Shown: piece after piece, positions 54,197 to 62,417 of the stretch
Position numbering within the stretch: the first letter of the stretch is position 1
How the letters are laid out: each line of letters opens with the position of its first letter
DNA from: Polycyclovorans sp.
GTDB lineage: Bacteria; Pseudomonadota; Gammaproteobacteria; Nevskiales; Nevskiaceae
Length of the DNA: 64,000 nt
Direction of reading: 5' to 3'
Assembly (NCBI GenBank): GCA_002706265.1
Contig: PAKU01000037.1
Coordinates: forward strand, 157,732 to 221,731
Notes under the pieces: generated by a model
Seen by the model: the letters and a program-made list of their open reading frames with translations, nothing else
Database searches by the model: none
What the model was told of the DNA's origin: nothing
Translations under genes and position numbers: made by a program

Positions 54197-54382
54197 CTAC
54201 TTCTTGGGCCCCAGCAGGAACCAGATGATGACGCCCACCAACGGCAACAGCACGACCAGCGCGATCCACAACGCCTTGGCTCCGGGCGTGGCGGCGCTGC
54301 TGGCGATGCTGACGATGGCGTAGATCACGGCAATCAACAACAAGACGCCGCCGATGCCGCTGCCCAGATTCATGACTTCCAT
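54197..54382 (-). CDS. Small PLDc_N-domain membrane protein
   Basis: A 61-residue peptide with two hydrophobic segments (GGVLLLIAVIYAIVSIASS and ALWIALVVLLPLVGVIIWFL) separated by the short loop AATPGAK and ending in LLGPKK. This is the PLDc_N (phospholipase D nuclease N-terminal) pattern, a membrane hairpin that also exists as stand-alone small proteins. The ATG at 54382 has AGGGGACCTC before it, a fair ribosome-binding site. The perfect terminator downstream indicates an independent, perhaps highly transcribed unit. Function is unknown. Confidence 0.85.
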   Translation of the reverse strand: MEVMNLGSGIGGVLLLIAVIYAIVSIASSAATPGAKALWIALVVLLPLVGVIIWFLLGPKK

Positions 54383-54528
54383 GTGAGGTCCCCTTCTTGT
54401 GATGGAAATCCGAGTCTAGCGCCGCGAACCTGAACAGAACCCCCAATGCCGCGGCGCTCAGCGCCCTGCCGGAGACGGGCCGGCGTTGCCGATGTGAGAC
54501 TTGATCGGCGTCTGCTTACACTCGGCCC

Positions 54529-55992
54529 ATGGTGAACACCCACTCCGCCCCTGCCCTGCCCCGGTTCGAGACCGCCTTCGAGGCGCTTGATCCGGCCTTC
54601 TGCACGCCCTGTGCGCCCACGCCACTGGATGATCTGCAGCTGGTGCACGCCCAAACCGCCCTGGGCCATACCCTGGGCCTTCCGACGGACTGGCTGCACA
54701 GCGATGACTTTCGCCAGATTCTGGCGGGCGCGGCGCCCCTGCCCGGCGCCGCGCCACAGGCCAGCGTCTATGCCGGCCATCAATTTGGCGTGTTCGTGCC
54801 GCAACTGGGCGATGGCCGCGCCCATCTGATCGGCCGGCATCAGGCACCCGATCATCAACTCTGGAGCTGGCAGCTCAAGGGCAGCGGCCCGACGCCCTAC
54901 TCCCGAGGCGCCGACGGCCGCGCGGTGTTGCGTTCGACCCTGCGCGAGTACGTTGCCAGCGAAGCCCTGCACGCGCTGGGCATTCCCACCACCCGCGCGC
55001 TGGCCTTCGGCGTCTCGCAGCAACCGGTGCAGCGCGAGCGGACCGAGCGCGCGGCCATCGTGCTGCGTATGGCGCCCAGCTTTCTGCGGTTTGGCCACTT
55101 CCAGTTCTGGGCCGCGCGCGGCCAGGCCGATCGCGTCCGACAACTGGCCGACGCCGTGATTGCGCAGCACTTCCCCGCGTTGGTCGGGCGTTATGCCGAC
55201 TGGCTGACCGAGATCATCCGTCGCACCGCCCGGCTCATGGCGCAGTGGCAAACCGTGGGCTTCTGCCACGGCGTAATGAACTCCGACAACTTCAGCATTC
55301 TGGGCCTGACCCTCGACTATGGGCCTTACGGCTTTCTTGATGCCTTCGATCCGCAGCACATCTGTAATCACTCGGATGACGCCGGTCGATACGCCTGGGA
55401 CCAGCAGCCACAGGTCGGCCAATGGAACTGCGCACGATTGCTGGAGGCCTGTCTGCCGCTGCTGAATGAGGACGACAACGCGGCCATCGAACAGGCCAAC
55501 GGCATTATGGGCGCCTATGCCGCGGCCTATACCGACGCGATCAGCGCCCGCTGGCGCGCCAAATTTGGACTGGCCACGCAGCAGCCTGAGGATGACGCGC
55601 TCATGCAGGACTACCTGCGCCTGATTGCCCGGGGGCGCCACGATTTCACCCTGTGCTTCCGTCACCTGCCACGTCGCGCAATGCTGATGGATCTGGTGCT
55701 GGATCAATCGGCCTTGAAGGACTGGCTGGCCCGCTACGATGCGCGACTGGCCCGCGAGTCGATGGCGCAGAGCACGCGCACGGCCGCCATGGACGCGGCG
55801 AATCCTCTGTATGTGGCACGCAACCATCTGCTTGAACTCGCGATCCGCGCCGCCGAGCATGACGACTTCAGCGTGCTCGAGCGCTTGATGCAGGCGCTGC
55901 AACACCCGTTCACCGAGCAGGCCGGGCTGGACGATCTGGCCGCCCTGCCCCCGAACTGGGCCGCCGCGCTGTCGGTGAGTTGTTCGTCATGA
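54529..55992 (+). CDS. selO: SelO / YdiU protein adenylyltransferase (AMPylator)
   Basis: SelO is a pseudokinase-fold enzyme that transfers AMP from ATP to protein Ser, Thr or Tyr. The 487-residue protein shows SVYAGHQFGVFVPQLGDGRA near residue 80 and the flipped nucleotide site LKGSGPTPYSRGADGRAVLR near residue 122. CHGVMNSDNFSILG and LDYGPYGFLDAF, with the catalytic Asp and Asn, lie near 245-270. The C-terminus SCSS is also conserved and includes the redox Cys. The ATG at 54529 is preceded by TACACT (54517-54522) and no Shine-Dalgarno. It overlaps the next gene by four bases (ATGA). Confidence 0.95.
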   Translation: MVNTHSAPALPRFETAFEALDPAFCTPCAPTPLDDLQLVHAQTALGHTLGLPTDWLHSDDFRQILAGAAPLPGAAPQASVYAGHQFGVFVPQLGDGRAHLIGRHQAPDHQLWSWQLKGSGPTPYSRGADGRAVLRSTLREYVASEALHALGIPTTRALAFGVSQQPVQRERTERAAIVLRMAPSFLRFGHFQFWAARGQADRVRQLADAVIAQHFPALVGRYADWLTEIIRRTARLMAQWQTVGFCHGVMNSDNFSILGLTLDYGPYGFLDAFDPQHICNHSDDAGRYAWDQQPQVGQWNCARLLEACLPLLNEDDNAAIEQANGIMGAYAAAYTDAISARWRAKFGLATQQPEDDALMQDYLRLIARGRHDFTLCFRHLPRRAMLMDLVLDQSALKDWLARYDARLARESMAQSTRTAAMDAANPLYVARNHLLELAIRAAEHDDFSVLERLMQALQHPFTEQAGLDDLAALPPNWAAALSVSCSS

Positions 55993-56801
55993 GAACCCGA
56001 ACCCGGATGCCGCCCGAGGCCGCCAACGGTCCGGAAGCCACCCAAGAGGCCAAAGCCCCCGAAGTCAAACACCGGGTCACCTGGATCGATTGGCTGATGC
56101 TGCTGCTGGCCGTGTTCTCGGTGTGCTTGCTGGTCTGGGAAATGGTCGCCGACCTGCCCGCAGGCACCGTGCGCAACATCATCATCATCGACACCGCCCT
56201 GTGCGCCGTGTTTCTGGCGGAATTTGTCTATCGCTGGCGCAAAAACGGCGGCGGATGGTCGTTCGTCGCCAAAAACTGGTACGAAATTCTCGGGATGATT
56301 CCGGTCGCGCACCCCATGCTCCGCGGCTTCCGGCTCATCCGCCTGGCGCGCATCGTGGTCATTCTGTCGCGTTTCGGCCACGCCGCCGATCGTGCATTCG
56401 GTGAGGAATTCACCTACCGGCTGGTCAAGCGTTTTACCGACGCGATCATCAACGCCATCAAACGCCCCCTGACCATTGCCATGCTCGGCGAGGTGGCCGA
56501 CGTGATGGCGTATGGAAAATTCACCCAGAACGTCGGGCGTGCGCTGGAACTGCACGACGTCGAATTACGCAACATGATTCAGGAAAAACTACGCGCCGAC
56601 TCGCGGGCCGGACGCCTGTCGCGGTTGCCGTTCTATGACGATCTGGTCCAGGCGACCGTGGACTCGGCGCTGCACGTGGTGCAGCAGGTGCTGCACGACC
56701 CGCGCACCGATGCGCTGGTCGCGACCTTGCTCAAAGAAAACATCGACCAGATCCGCGCGGAGCTGGCCGGGCGGGAATTGCGCGAGCGGACTCAGGGCTG
56801 A
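55989..56801 (+). CDS. Voltage-sensor-domain-like ion transporter without a pore
   Basis: The 270-residue protein has four hydrophobic segments: about 38-55 (WLMLLLAVFSVCLLVW), 65-85 (IIIIDTALCAVFLAEFVY), 98-110, and an S4-like helix FRLIRLARIVVILSRF near 118-133 carrying regularly spaced arginines. That pattern is the voltage-sensor domain of the voltage-gated ion channel superfamily. No pore helices or selectivity filter follow; instead 140 residues of soluble helical sequence (EFTYRLVKRFTDAIINAIKR) extend to the C-terminus. It might act as a proton pathway or a sensor. The start at 55989 overlaps the selO stop (ATGA). Confidence 0.82.
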   Translation: MRTRTRMPPEAANGPEATQEAKAPEVKHRVTWIDWLMLLLAVFSVCLLVWEMVADLPAGTVRNIIIIDTALCAVFLAEFVYRWRKNGGGWSFVAKNWYEILGMIPVAHPMLRGFRLIRLARIVVILSRFGHAADRAFGEEFTYRLVKRFTDAIINAIKRPLTIAMLGEVADVMAYGKFTQNVGRALELHDVELRNMIQEKLRADSRAGRLSRLPFYDDLVQATVDSALHVVQQVLHDPRTDALVATLLKENIDQIRAELAGRELRERTQG

Positions 56802-56842
56802 GCCTTGCCGTCACGGCGGTCGTGTCCCGCCGCGACGTGGCC

Positions 56843-58162
56843 TCAGGCCAGGCGGGTCATCGCCGCGAAAGCGACGCCCCCCTTGCCGGCACCCTTGGCC
56901 TCGTAAAGTAACGAGTCGGCCTTTGCCAGCGCCGCAGACAGGCTGATGGTCCGCGCATTGGCCACCCACAAGGCACCGATGCTGGCCGGAATGCCCACCG
57001 GCGCCCCGGGCGGAGCCCAACTGATTACCGACAGGCGCTGCGTCAGCTGCGTCTGCATGCGATGAAAATCGGCCTCGGTGCACTGACACCAGAGCCCGAC
57101 AAACTCGTCACCGCCCAGCCGCCCCACACTGTCGACCACCCGGCGCGCATGGTCCGCAAGGGTTTGCGCCAGCGCCACCAGCACCGCATCACCGGCGGCG
57201 TGACCATGCTGGTCATTGACCTGCTTGAAGTCGTCAAGGTCGTAGATGGCCAGCCCCATCGACAGCCCACCGCGCGCCGCCATCGCCCAGACCTGTTCCG
57301 CATGGGCCCGGAACGCGCGGCGATTCTTGACCCCGGTCAGCGGGTCATGCGCCGCGTGGTGCGCATGCTCGAGTCGCAGCAGATAGAGCGAGCGCTCCTG
57401 ATGTTCAGTGAGATACCGGCCGGTAATGCCGAAAACATTGGCCAGACCAAGGTAGAACAGCTCATACGGCAGAAACTGCGGCGTGACATTCAACCCCTGC
57501 ACCGTCAGCAGCGCGTGCACGCCACTCGGCACCAGCGCGCACAGCACCGCGTAACGCAGCGGCAATGCCGACATGAAGTAGGTGTACAGCGAGGCCAGCA
57601 GCAGGGACTCTTGGGGAAACAAGCCGTCATCGCGGCGGAGCACGAAAATCAGCGCCACCAGTGCCAGATTGGCCACCAGCAAGCCCAGCGTCAGTCCGGA
57701 TTGCAGGGCCACCACGCGCCACCGCGAACGGGCAATGATGATGGGAACCGCCAGACCCAGCCCCATGACCAGCAGCAGCGATCCGCCCAGCACGTCCAGC
57801 GCTTGGGCGGCCACGCACTGGTCGAACCACACGAACAGCAGCATCGAGACGATGCCCAGCAGGTGCAGCACGGTCACCCGCGTGGCATGGGCACCGGCAA
57901 AGCGCCTGCGGTAATCGCGCTCTAGTCGCGGGACGAACCGCAACCCGGCAAAACCGATGCGCCGTTGTCGGGCAAAAAGCTCGGGAGTGCCGACCCAGGA
58001 GTCAGTGCCGCCCGCCGCCCCGGCGGGCGCGGTCCGGAAGGGACGCAGCCCCCCAAACCAGCGGATCACGTCGGCGCCACCGGCAGCAAGGACGGCGCCA
58101 GCCGCGCAACTGGAAAGGTCGTATCGCGCAGCCCGCAGGGCCGGCGCGCGGTCACCGCGCAC
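56843..58162 (-). CDS. Membrane GGDEF diguanylate cyclase
   Basis: The protein makes the second messenger cyclic di-GMP. The C-terminal GGDEF domain begins HDPLTGVKNRRAFR near residue 272 and has the intact active site RLGGDEFVGLW. The inhibitory RxxD site (RVVD) lies exactly five residues before GGDEF, so product inhibition is expected. The N-terminal half has about six hydrophobic segments between residues 97 and 245 (LLGIVSMLLFVWF; GGSLLLVMGLGLAVPIII; LLVANLALVALIFV; YAVLCALVPSGVHALL) and no recognised sensor domain. The first 70 residues are doubtful; the leftmost start is GTG 58162. Confidence 0.9.
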   Translation of the reverse strand: MRGDRAPALRAARYDLSSCAAGAVLAAGGADVIRWFGGLRPFRTAPAGAAGGTDSWVGTPELFARQRRIGFAGLRFVPRLERDYRRRFAGAHATRVTVLHLLGIVSMLLFVWFDQCVAAQALDVLGGSLLLVMGLGLAVPIIIARSRWRVVALQSGLTLGLLVANLALVALIFVLRRDDGLFPQESLLLASLYTYFMSALPLRYAVLCALVPSGVHALLTVQGLNVTPQFLPYELFYLGLANVFGITGRYLTEHQERSLYLLRLEHAHHAAHDPLTGVKNRRAFRAHAEQVWAMAARGGLSMGLAIYDLDDFKQVNDQHGHAAGDAVLVALAQTLADHARRVVDSVGRLGGDEFVGLWCQCTEADFHRMQTQLTQRLSVISWAPPGAPVGIPASIGALWVANARTISLSAALAKADSLLYEAKGAGKGGVAFAAMTRLA

Positions 58163-58412
58163 GCAGGCATGACGGGCATGGACACTCCATGCGGCTGACC
58201 GTGCAGGAAGGGCATACCCAAGGGTTTTATCAGGACGCCCACGCCTTGCCAGCGCATTCCACGGCGCCGGTGAGACTTATCTCTCTCCACGACCGCATCG
58301 TTGTGCACCAGGGCGCGGTTGATCCATACCGGCGCCGCACCGAGCGCCCCATGGGCTCGCCTGCCGGTGCAAAACCGCCGACACTGCGCCCCCATTTCCG
58401 CAATCGCCCGCC

Positions 58413-60278
58413 GTGCTCTTCCGCTTTTTCGAATCCCGCGTTGACCCTTTGCCGCCGCTGCCCGACGACGCCGGGCTGCAAACCCCGCCCTCGTCGCTGC
58501 GCGGCTTCATTCTTTATTTTTCGCGCCCGCTGCTGCCATGGCTGGCGTTGATGGCGGCGATGACCGCAACCGTGTCGGTGATCGAAGTCGCCTTCATGAG
58601 CTTTCTCGGCACCCTGGTCGACTGGCTGGGCGCCGCACACCCCGAGACGCTGTGGCAGACGCACGGCATGGGCCTGCTGGCGATGGGCGGTTTGATCGTC
58701 ATCGCCTATCCGCTGGCCATCCTCATGCAATCGCTGGTCACTCACCAGACCGTGTTCGGCAACTATCCGATGATCGGGCGCTGGCGCATGCACCACATGC
58801 TGCTGAACCAAAGCCTGGCCTTTTTCCAGGAAGAGTTCGCCGGGCGCCTGTCGCAAAAGGTGATGCAAACCGCGCTGGCCATCCGTGAATCGGTGGTCAA
58901 GGTGCTCGACGTTTTCGTCTATGTCACCGTTTATTTCATGGGCGCAGTCGTGCTGGTCGGTCAGGCCGAGCCGTGGTTGATTGCGCCGCTGGTGATCTGG
59001 CTTGTGGGGTACATCGGCCTGCTGCGCATCTTCGTGCCCAGGCTGCGCCGCATCTCGATGGCGCAGGCCGATGCGCGCGCCGACATGACCGGCCGCATCG
59101 TCGACGCCTACACCCACATCCAGACCCTGAAGCTGTTTGCCCACACCCGCGACGAACAACTCCACACCCGCGAGGCCATGGTCGGCTTTCTCGACACCGT
59201 CTACCGGCAAATGCGGCTGGTGACCCAACTCACCGTGAGCCTGCAAACGCTCAATGCACTGCTGCTCGCCAGCGTCGGCGGCATATCGGTCGTGGCCTGG
59301 CAGCAGGGCGCCATCAGCCTCGGCGCCATCGCCGTTGCCATTGCACTGGTGCTGCGCATTCGCGGCATGTCGGACTGGATACTCTGGGAGGTGGCGTCGC
59401 TGTTCGAAAACATCGGCACCGTGCAGGACGGCATCAACACCCTGTCGCAGCCGGTGGCCCTCAAAGACCTTGCCGACGCACCCGCGCTGCGCGTCACACA
59501 CGGCGCCATCGATTTCGACGCGGTCGATTTTCGCTACGAAGAAGGCGGCAAGGCGATCTTCGAACAGTTGTCGGTCCACATTGCGCCCGGTGAACGGGTT
59601 GGGCTGGTGGGGCGATCCGGTGCCGGAAAATCCACATTGGTGAACCTGCTGCTGCGCTTCTACGACGTGCAGGCGGGTGCCATCCGCATCGATGGCCAGA
59701 ACATTGCCCACGTCCGGCAGGAATCCCTGCGCCAGCAGGTAGGCGTGGTCACCCAGGACACCTCACTGCTGCATCGCTCGGTGCGCGACAACATCCGCTA
59801 CGGCCGCCCCGGCGCCGACGACGCCGCCATCTGGAGCGCGGCACGGCGCGCCCAGGCCGACACCTTCATCCCAGAGCTGATGGATGGTGAGGGCCGCACC
59901 GGCCTCGATGCCCATGTCGGTGAGCGCGGCGTGAAGCTCTCCGGCGGTCAGCGCCAGCGCATCGCCATTGCCCGCATGCTGCTGAAAAACGCCCCCATTC
60001 TGATCCTCGACGAAGCCACCTCGGCGCTCGATTCAGAGGTGGAGGCCGCCATTCAAGCCCACCTGGCCACGCTGATGGAAGGCAAGACCGTGATTGCCAT
60101 CGCCCACCGCCTGTCGACCATCGCCGCCATGGACCGGCTGATCATTCTGGACGAGGGCCGCATCGTCGAGACCGGCCGGCATGACGAACTCATTGCCCGA
60201 AATGGACTCTACGCAGCGCTGTGGGCGCGCCAGTCCGGCGGCTTCATCGGCCATACCGCAGAGACCGTCGAGGGCTGA
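58413..60278 (+). CDS. ABC exporter, fused permease and ATPase
   Basis: The 621-residue half-transporter has an N-terminal type I exporter transmembrane domain (about residues 30-330, six helices) and a C-terminal nucleotide-binding domain. The NBD shows Walker A GRSGAGKSTL near residue 402, Q-loop VTQDTSLLHRSVRDNIRYG, signature LSGGQRQRIAIARML, Walker B ILILDEATSALDSE and the H-loop IAHRLSTI. It should work as a homodimer to export lipids, peptides or drugs; the sequence does not say which. The start GTG at 58413 gives an N-terminal extension LFRFFESRVDPLPPLPDDAG. There is 250 bases of non-coding DNA before it. Confidence 0.92.
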   Translation: MLFRFFESRVDPLPPLPDDAGLQTPPSSLRGFILYFSRPLLPWLALMAAMTATVSVIEVAFMSFLGTLVDWLGAAHPETLWQTHGMGLLAMGGLIVIAYPLAILMQSLVTHQTVFGNYPMIGRWRMHHMLLNQSLAFFQEEFAGRLSQKVMQTALAIRESVVKVLDVFVYVTVYFMGAVVLVGQAEPWLIAPLVIWLVGYIGLLRIFVPRLRRISMAQADARADMTGRIVDAYTHIQTLKLFAHTRDEQLHTREAMVGFLDTVYRQMRLVTQLTVSLQTLNALLLASVGGISVVAWQQGAISLGAIAVAIALVLRIRGMSDWILWEVASLFENIGTVQDGINTLSQPVALKDLADAPALRVTHGAIDFDAVDFRYEEGGKAIFEQLSVHIAPGERVGLVGRSGAGKSTLVNLLLRFYDVQAGAIRIDGQNIAHVRQESLRQQVGVVTQDTSLLHRSVRDNIRYGRPGADDAAIWSAARRAQADTFIPELMDGEGRTGLDAHVGERGVKLSGGQRQRIAIARMLLKNAPILILDEATSALDSEVEAAIQAHLATLMEGKTVIAIAHRLSTIAAMDRLIILDEGRIVETGRHDELIARNGLYAALWARQSGGFIGHTAETVEG

Positions 60279-60288
60279 CGTGGCACAC

Positions 60289-60311
60289 AAAAAAACCCCG
60301 GCGAGCCGGGG
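60289..60311 (-). terminator. Terminator downstream of tRNA-Ser
   Basis: On the minus strand the stem CCCCGG/CCGGGG with loop CTCG is followed by seven T residues (complement of 60289-60295). It lies 28 bases after the tRNA 3' end, just past the stop of the convergent ABC exporter. Confidence 0.88.
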
Positions 60312-60338
60312 CGATTCATGTACCGCATGTTGTTGTGC

Positions 60339-60432
60339 TGGCGGAGGGGAAGGGATTCGAACCCTTGTGCCTCCTTTTGAGAGACCATCCGATTTCGAGT
60401 CGGCGCCGTTATGACCACTTCGGTACCCCTCC
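60339..60432 (-). tRNA. tRNA-Ser (anticodon CGA)
   Basis: The 94-base transcript has acceptor arms GGAGGGG and CCCCTCC, discriminator G and an encoded CCA (60341-60339). The anticodon CGA is at 60397-60395 within loop CTCGAAA. A long variable arm (GGTCTCTCAAAAGGAGGC region) identifies a class II tRNA, as for serine. The T-loop is GGTTCGAATCC. A TACAAT at 60448-60443, followed by CGCGCC, is a likely -10 with a very short leader. Confidence 0.96.
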
Positions 60433-60442
60433 GGCAGGCGCG

Positions 60443-60448
60443 ATTGTA
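60443..60448 (-). promoter_or_regulatory. Candidate -10 element of tRNA-Ser
   Basis: TACAAT followed by the GC-rich discriminator CGCGCC lies eleven bases before the tRNA 5' end. A TTGAAA is present upstream but only 14 bases away, short for a -35 element. Confidence 0.4.
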
Positions 60449-60556
60449 CGGTTTCGCGGTCATTTCAACCAGCCGTTGCCCGAACAAATAAACACGATCC
60501 TCGCCCCGGTCGGGGCGTGTTAGCGTCCCGGCCGAGAACAATAAAATCCAAGCGGC

Positions 60557-62068
60557 ATGCCCCTGATCAAAACAGGCCTCTCTCTGATTGCGCTGCGCCG
60601 CCTGCGGACGGGGCTGCTGTGGATTCTGGTGTCGGCAGTGATCGGCAGCCTGGTCACCTGCTCGCCGCCGCAGAACCTGCTCGCGCGCGTGCTGGCGGGT
60701 GGCATCTTGAGGGTGGCCACCACCAACAGCCCGACCACCTATTACCAGACGGCCTCGGACGCCAGTGGCTTCGACTACGAGCTGGCCCAGCATTTCGCCG
60801 AGTCACTGGGCGTTGAGCTGCAGTTGCTGGTGGTCGACTCGCAGACGGACGCATTGCAGGCCGTGACGGACGGCAAGGCGCACCTCGCCGCCGCGGGCAT
60901 CCCCGTGACCAAGCAGGCACGCGAACGCTTCAGATTTGGCCCCACGCTGCAGACCGTACGGGCCGAGTTGGTGTACCGCATGGGCACGCCCAAACCCAAA
61001 TCGATTGATGATCTGGACGGAACCCTGCTGGTTCCCAAAGGCACGGTGCACGCCGAGCAGCTGGCCGCGCTTTCCAAGGCACACCCGAACCTGGTCTGGG
61101 GCGAAGCCGGGGAGCAGGAAGCCGAAGCCCTGCTGTATGCGGTGGAACAGGGCGATCTGCGCTACACCGTGGCGCACTCAACCTTGGTGGCCGTGCACCA
61201 GCGGTACTATCCGCGGCTGCGTGTGGCCTTTCCGCTGACCGGAGACCAGCCGCTGGCCTGGGCGTTCAGGCGCTCGCCGGACGCAAGCCTGGTCGATGCG
61301 GCCCGCAGGTTTATTGAGGGCTTCCCCGCTGAAATGATGTCCGAGTTGCTGGCCCGGCATTTCGGCAACGGTGGGCCGCTGGACTTCGTCAGCACCATCA
61401 CGCTGGCCGAACACATCAAGACCCGTCTGCCTGCTTTTCGGCACTACTTCGAAGCCGAAGCAGAGGCCCATGGGCTCGACTGGCGCCTGCTGGCCGCGAT
61501 TGGCTATCAGGAGTCGCACTGGAATCCACACGCCGTGAGCCCCACCGGCGTGCGGGGGCTGATGATGCTGACTCAGGATACCGCCACCTTTCTGGGCGTG
61601 ACCGACCGCGAAGATCCGGCCCAGAGCATCGCCGGCGGGGCCCGCTACCTGCGCCGTTTTCTGGACTATTTCGCCGAGGTGCCCGAGCCGGACCGCACCT
61701 GGCTGTCGCTGGCCGCCTATAACCTTGGGCTCGGCCACGCGCTGGACCTGCGCCGGCTGACCGACATGCGCGGCGGCGATCCCAACCGCTGGGCCGACCT
61801 GCGCAAGAATCTGCCACTGCTCACCCAGCGCCAGTGGCACACGAAAATGCGCTATGGCTACGCGCGGGGCTTCGAGGCCCTGCACTACGTCAAGAGCGTG
61901 CGCACCTATTACGACATGCTGGTCTGGAAAACCGACACCGCGTTTTCACGCGAACCTGCCGGCAACGCGGACGATGACGCCGCGGCGCCCGGCGAAGACG
62001 ACGGGCCGGCCGCCACCCCGCCCCCCGGCGGCTGGTCACCGCTGCTGGTGCAACCACCGCTGTTGTAG
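60557..62068 (+). CDS. mltF: Membrane-bound lytic murein transglycosylase F
   Basis: MltF cleaves the glycan strand of peptidoglycan with formation of 1,6-anhydromuramic acid. The 503-residue protein has an N-terminal hydrophobic segment (LLWILVSAVIGSLVTC) with a Cys at 35. It then has a periplasmic solute-binding-like domain (residues 50-280: GILRVATTNSPTTYYQ, GFDYELAQHFAESLGV) and a C-terminal SLT domain (from about 310). The catalytic Glu is in AAIGYQESHWNPHAVSPTGVRG (core GYQESHWNPHA), with GLMMLTQDTATFLGV and LAAYNLGLGHALD. The final 40 residues are acidic and Pro rich. The cysteine lipobox (LVTC) is weak. Confidence 0.94.
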   Translation: MPLIKTGLSLIALRRLRTGLLWILVSAVIGSLVTCSPPQNLLARVLAGGILRVATTNSPTTYYQTASDASGFDYELAQHFAESLGVELQLLVVDSQTDALQAVTDGKAHLAAAGIPVTKQARERFRFGPTLQTVRAELVYRMGTPKPKSIDDLDGTLLVPKGTVHAEQLAALSKAHPNLVWGEAGEQEAEALLYAVEQGDLRYTVAHSTLVAVHQRYYPRLRVAFPLTGDQPLAWAFRRSPDASLVDAARRFIEGFPAEMMSELLARHFGNGGPLDFVSTITLAEHIKTRLPAFRHYFEAEAEAHGLDWRLLAAIGYQESHWNPHAVSPTGVRGLMMLTQDTATFLGVTDREDPAQSIAGGARYLRRFLDYFAEVPEPDRTWLSLAAYNLGLGHALDLRRLTDMRGGDPNRWADLRKNLPLLTQRQWHTKMRYGYARGFEALHYVKSVRTYYDMLVWKTDTAFSREPAGNADDDAAAPGEDDGPAATPPPGGWSPLLVQPPLL

Positions 62069-62087
62069 CCGGCCTTTGTGACCCCGC

Positions 62088-62414
62088 TCAGGGCAGGCGC
62101 AGGCGCGCCACGACGTCGCCGTTGCGCACGTGTGAGTCGATGATCTCGTCAATGTCGGCCTCGCAGCGGTAGGTGTACCAGACCGCATCCGGATAGATGA
62201 CCAGACACGGCCCCTCCTCGCAGCGCTCCATGCAGCCGGCCTGGTTGACGCGCACGCGGCCCTTGCCGGCCAGCCCCAGTTTCTTGATCTGCTGCTTGGC
62301 GTAGTCCCGCAGCCGGGTGGCGCCGGCATCGTTGCAGCAGACCCGCCCGCCCGGCTCACGCTGGTTGCAGCAGAAGAAGACGTGCTGGCGGTAGTGACTG
62401 GGCGACGGATTCAC
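62088..62414 (-). CDS. Thioredoxin-like [2Fe-2S] ferredoxin
   Basis: The 108-residue protein has HVFFCCNQREPGGRVCCND near the N-terminus and NQAGCMERCEEGPCLVIYPD near residue 60. The cysteine pattern C-x(11)-C ... C-x3-C is that of the thioredoxin-fold [2Fe-2S] ferredoxins related to Aquifex Fd4 and to NuoE. It should carry one electron between unknown partners. The start is GTG at 62414, three bases after the stop of the DUF481 gene, so the two are probably co-transcribed though no functional tie is obvious. Confidence 0.88.
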   Translation of the reverse strand: MNPSPSHYRQHVFFCCNQREPGGRVCCNDAGATRLRDYAKQQIKKLGLAGKGRVRVNQAGCMERCEEGPCLVIYPDAVWYTYRCEADIDEIIDSHVRNGDVVARLRLP

Positions 62415-62417
62415 GCG

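Noticed and set aside
54370..55905. Minus-strand open frame of 511 codons over selO
   Set aside because: Antisense shadow; the selO frame has catalytic motifs and the conserved C-terminus.
58230..59711. Minus-strand open frame of 493 codons over the ABC exporter
   Set aside because: His/Gln/Asp-rich shadow of the transmembrane domain and Walker A region; no motif of its own.
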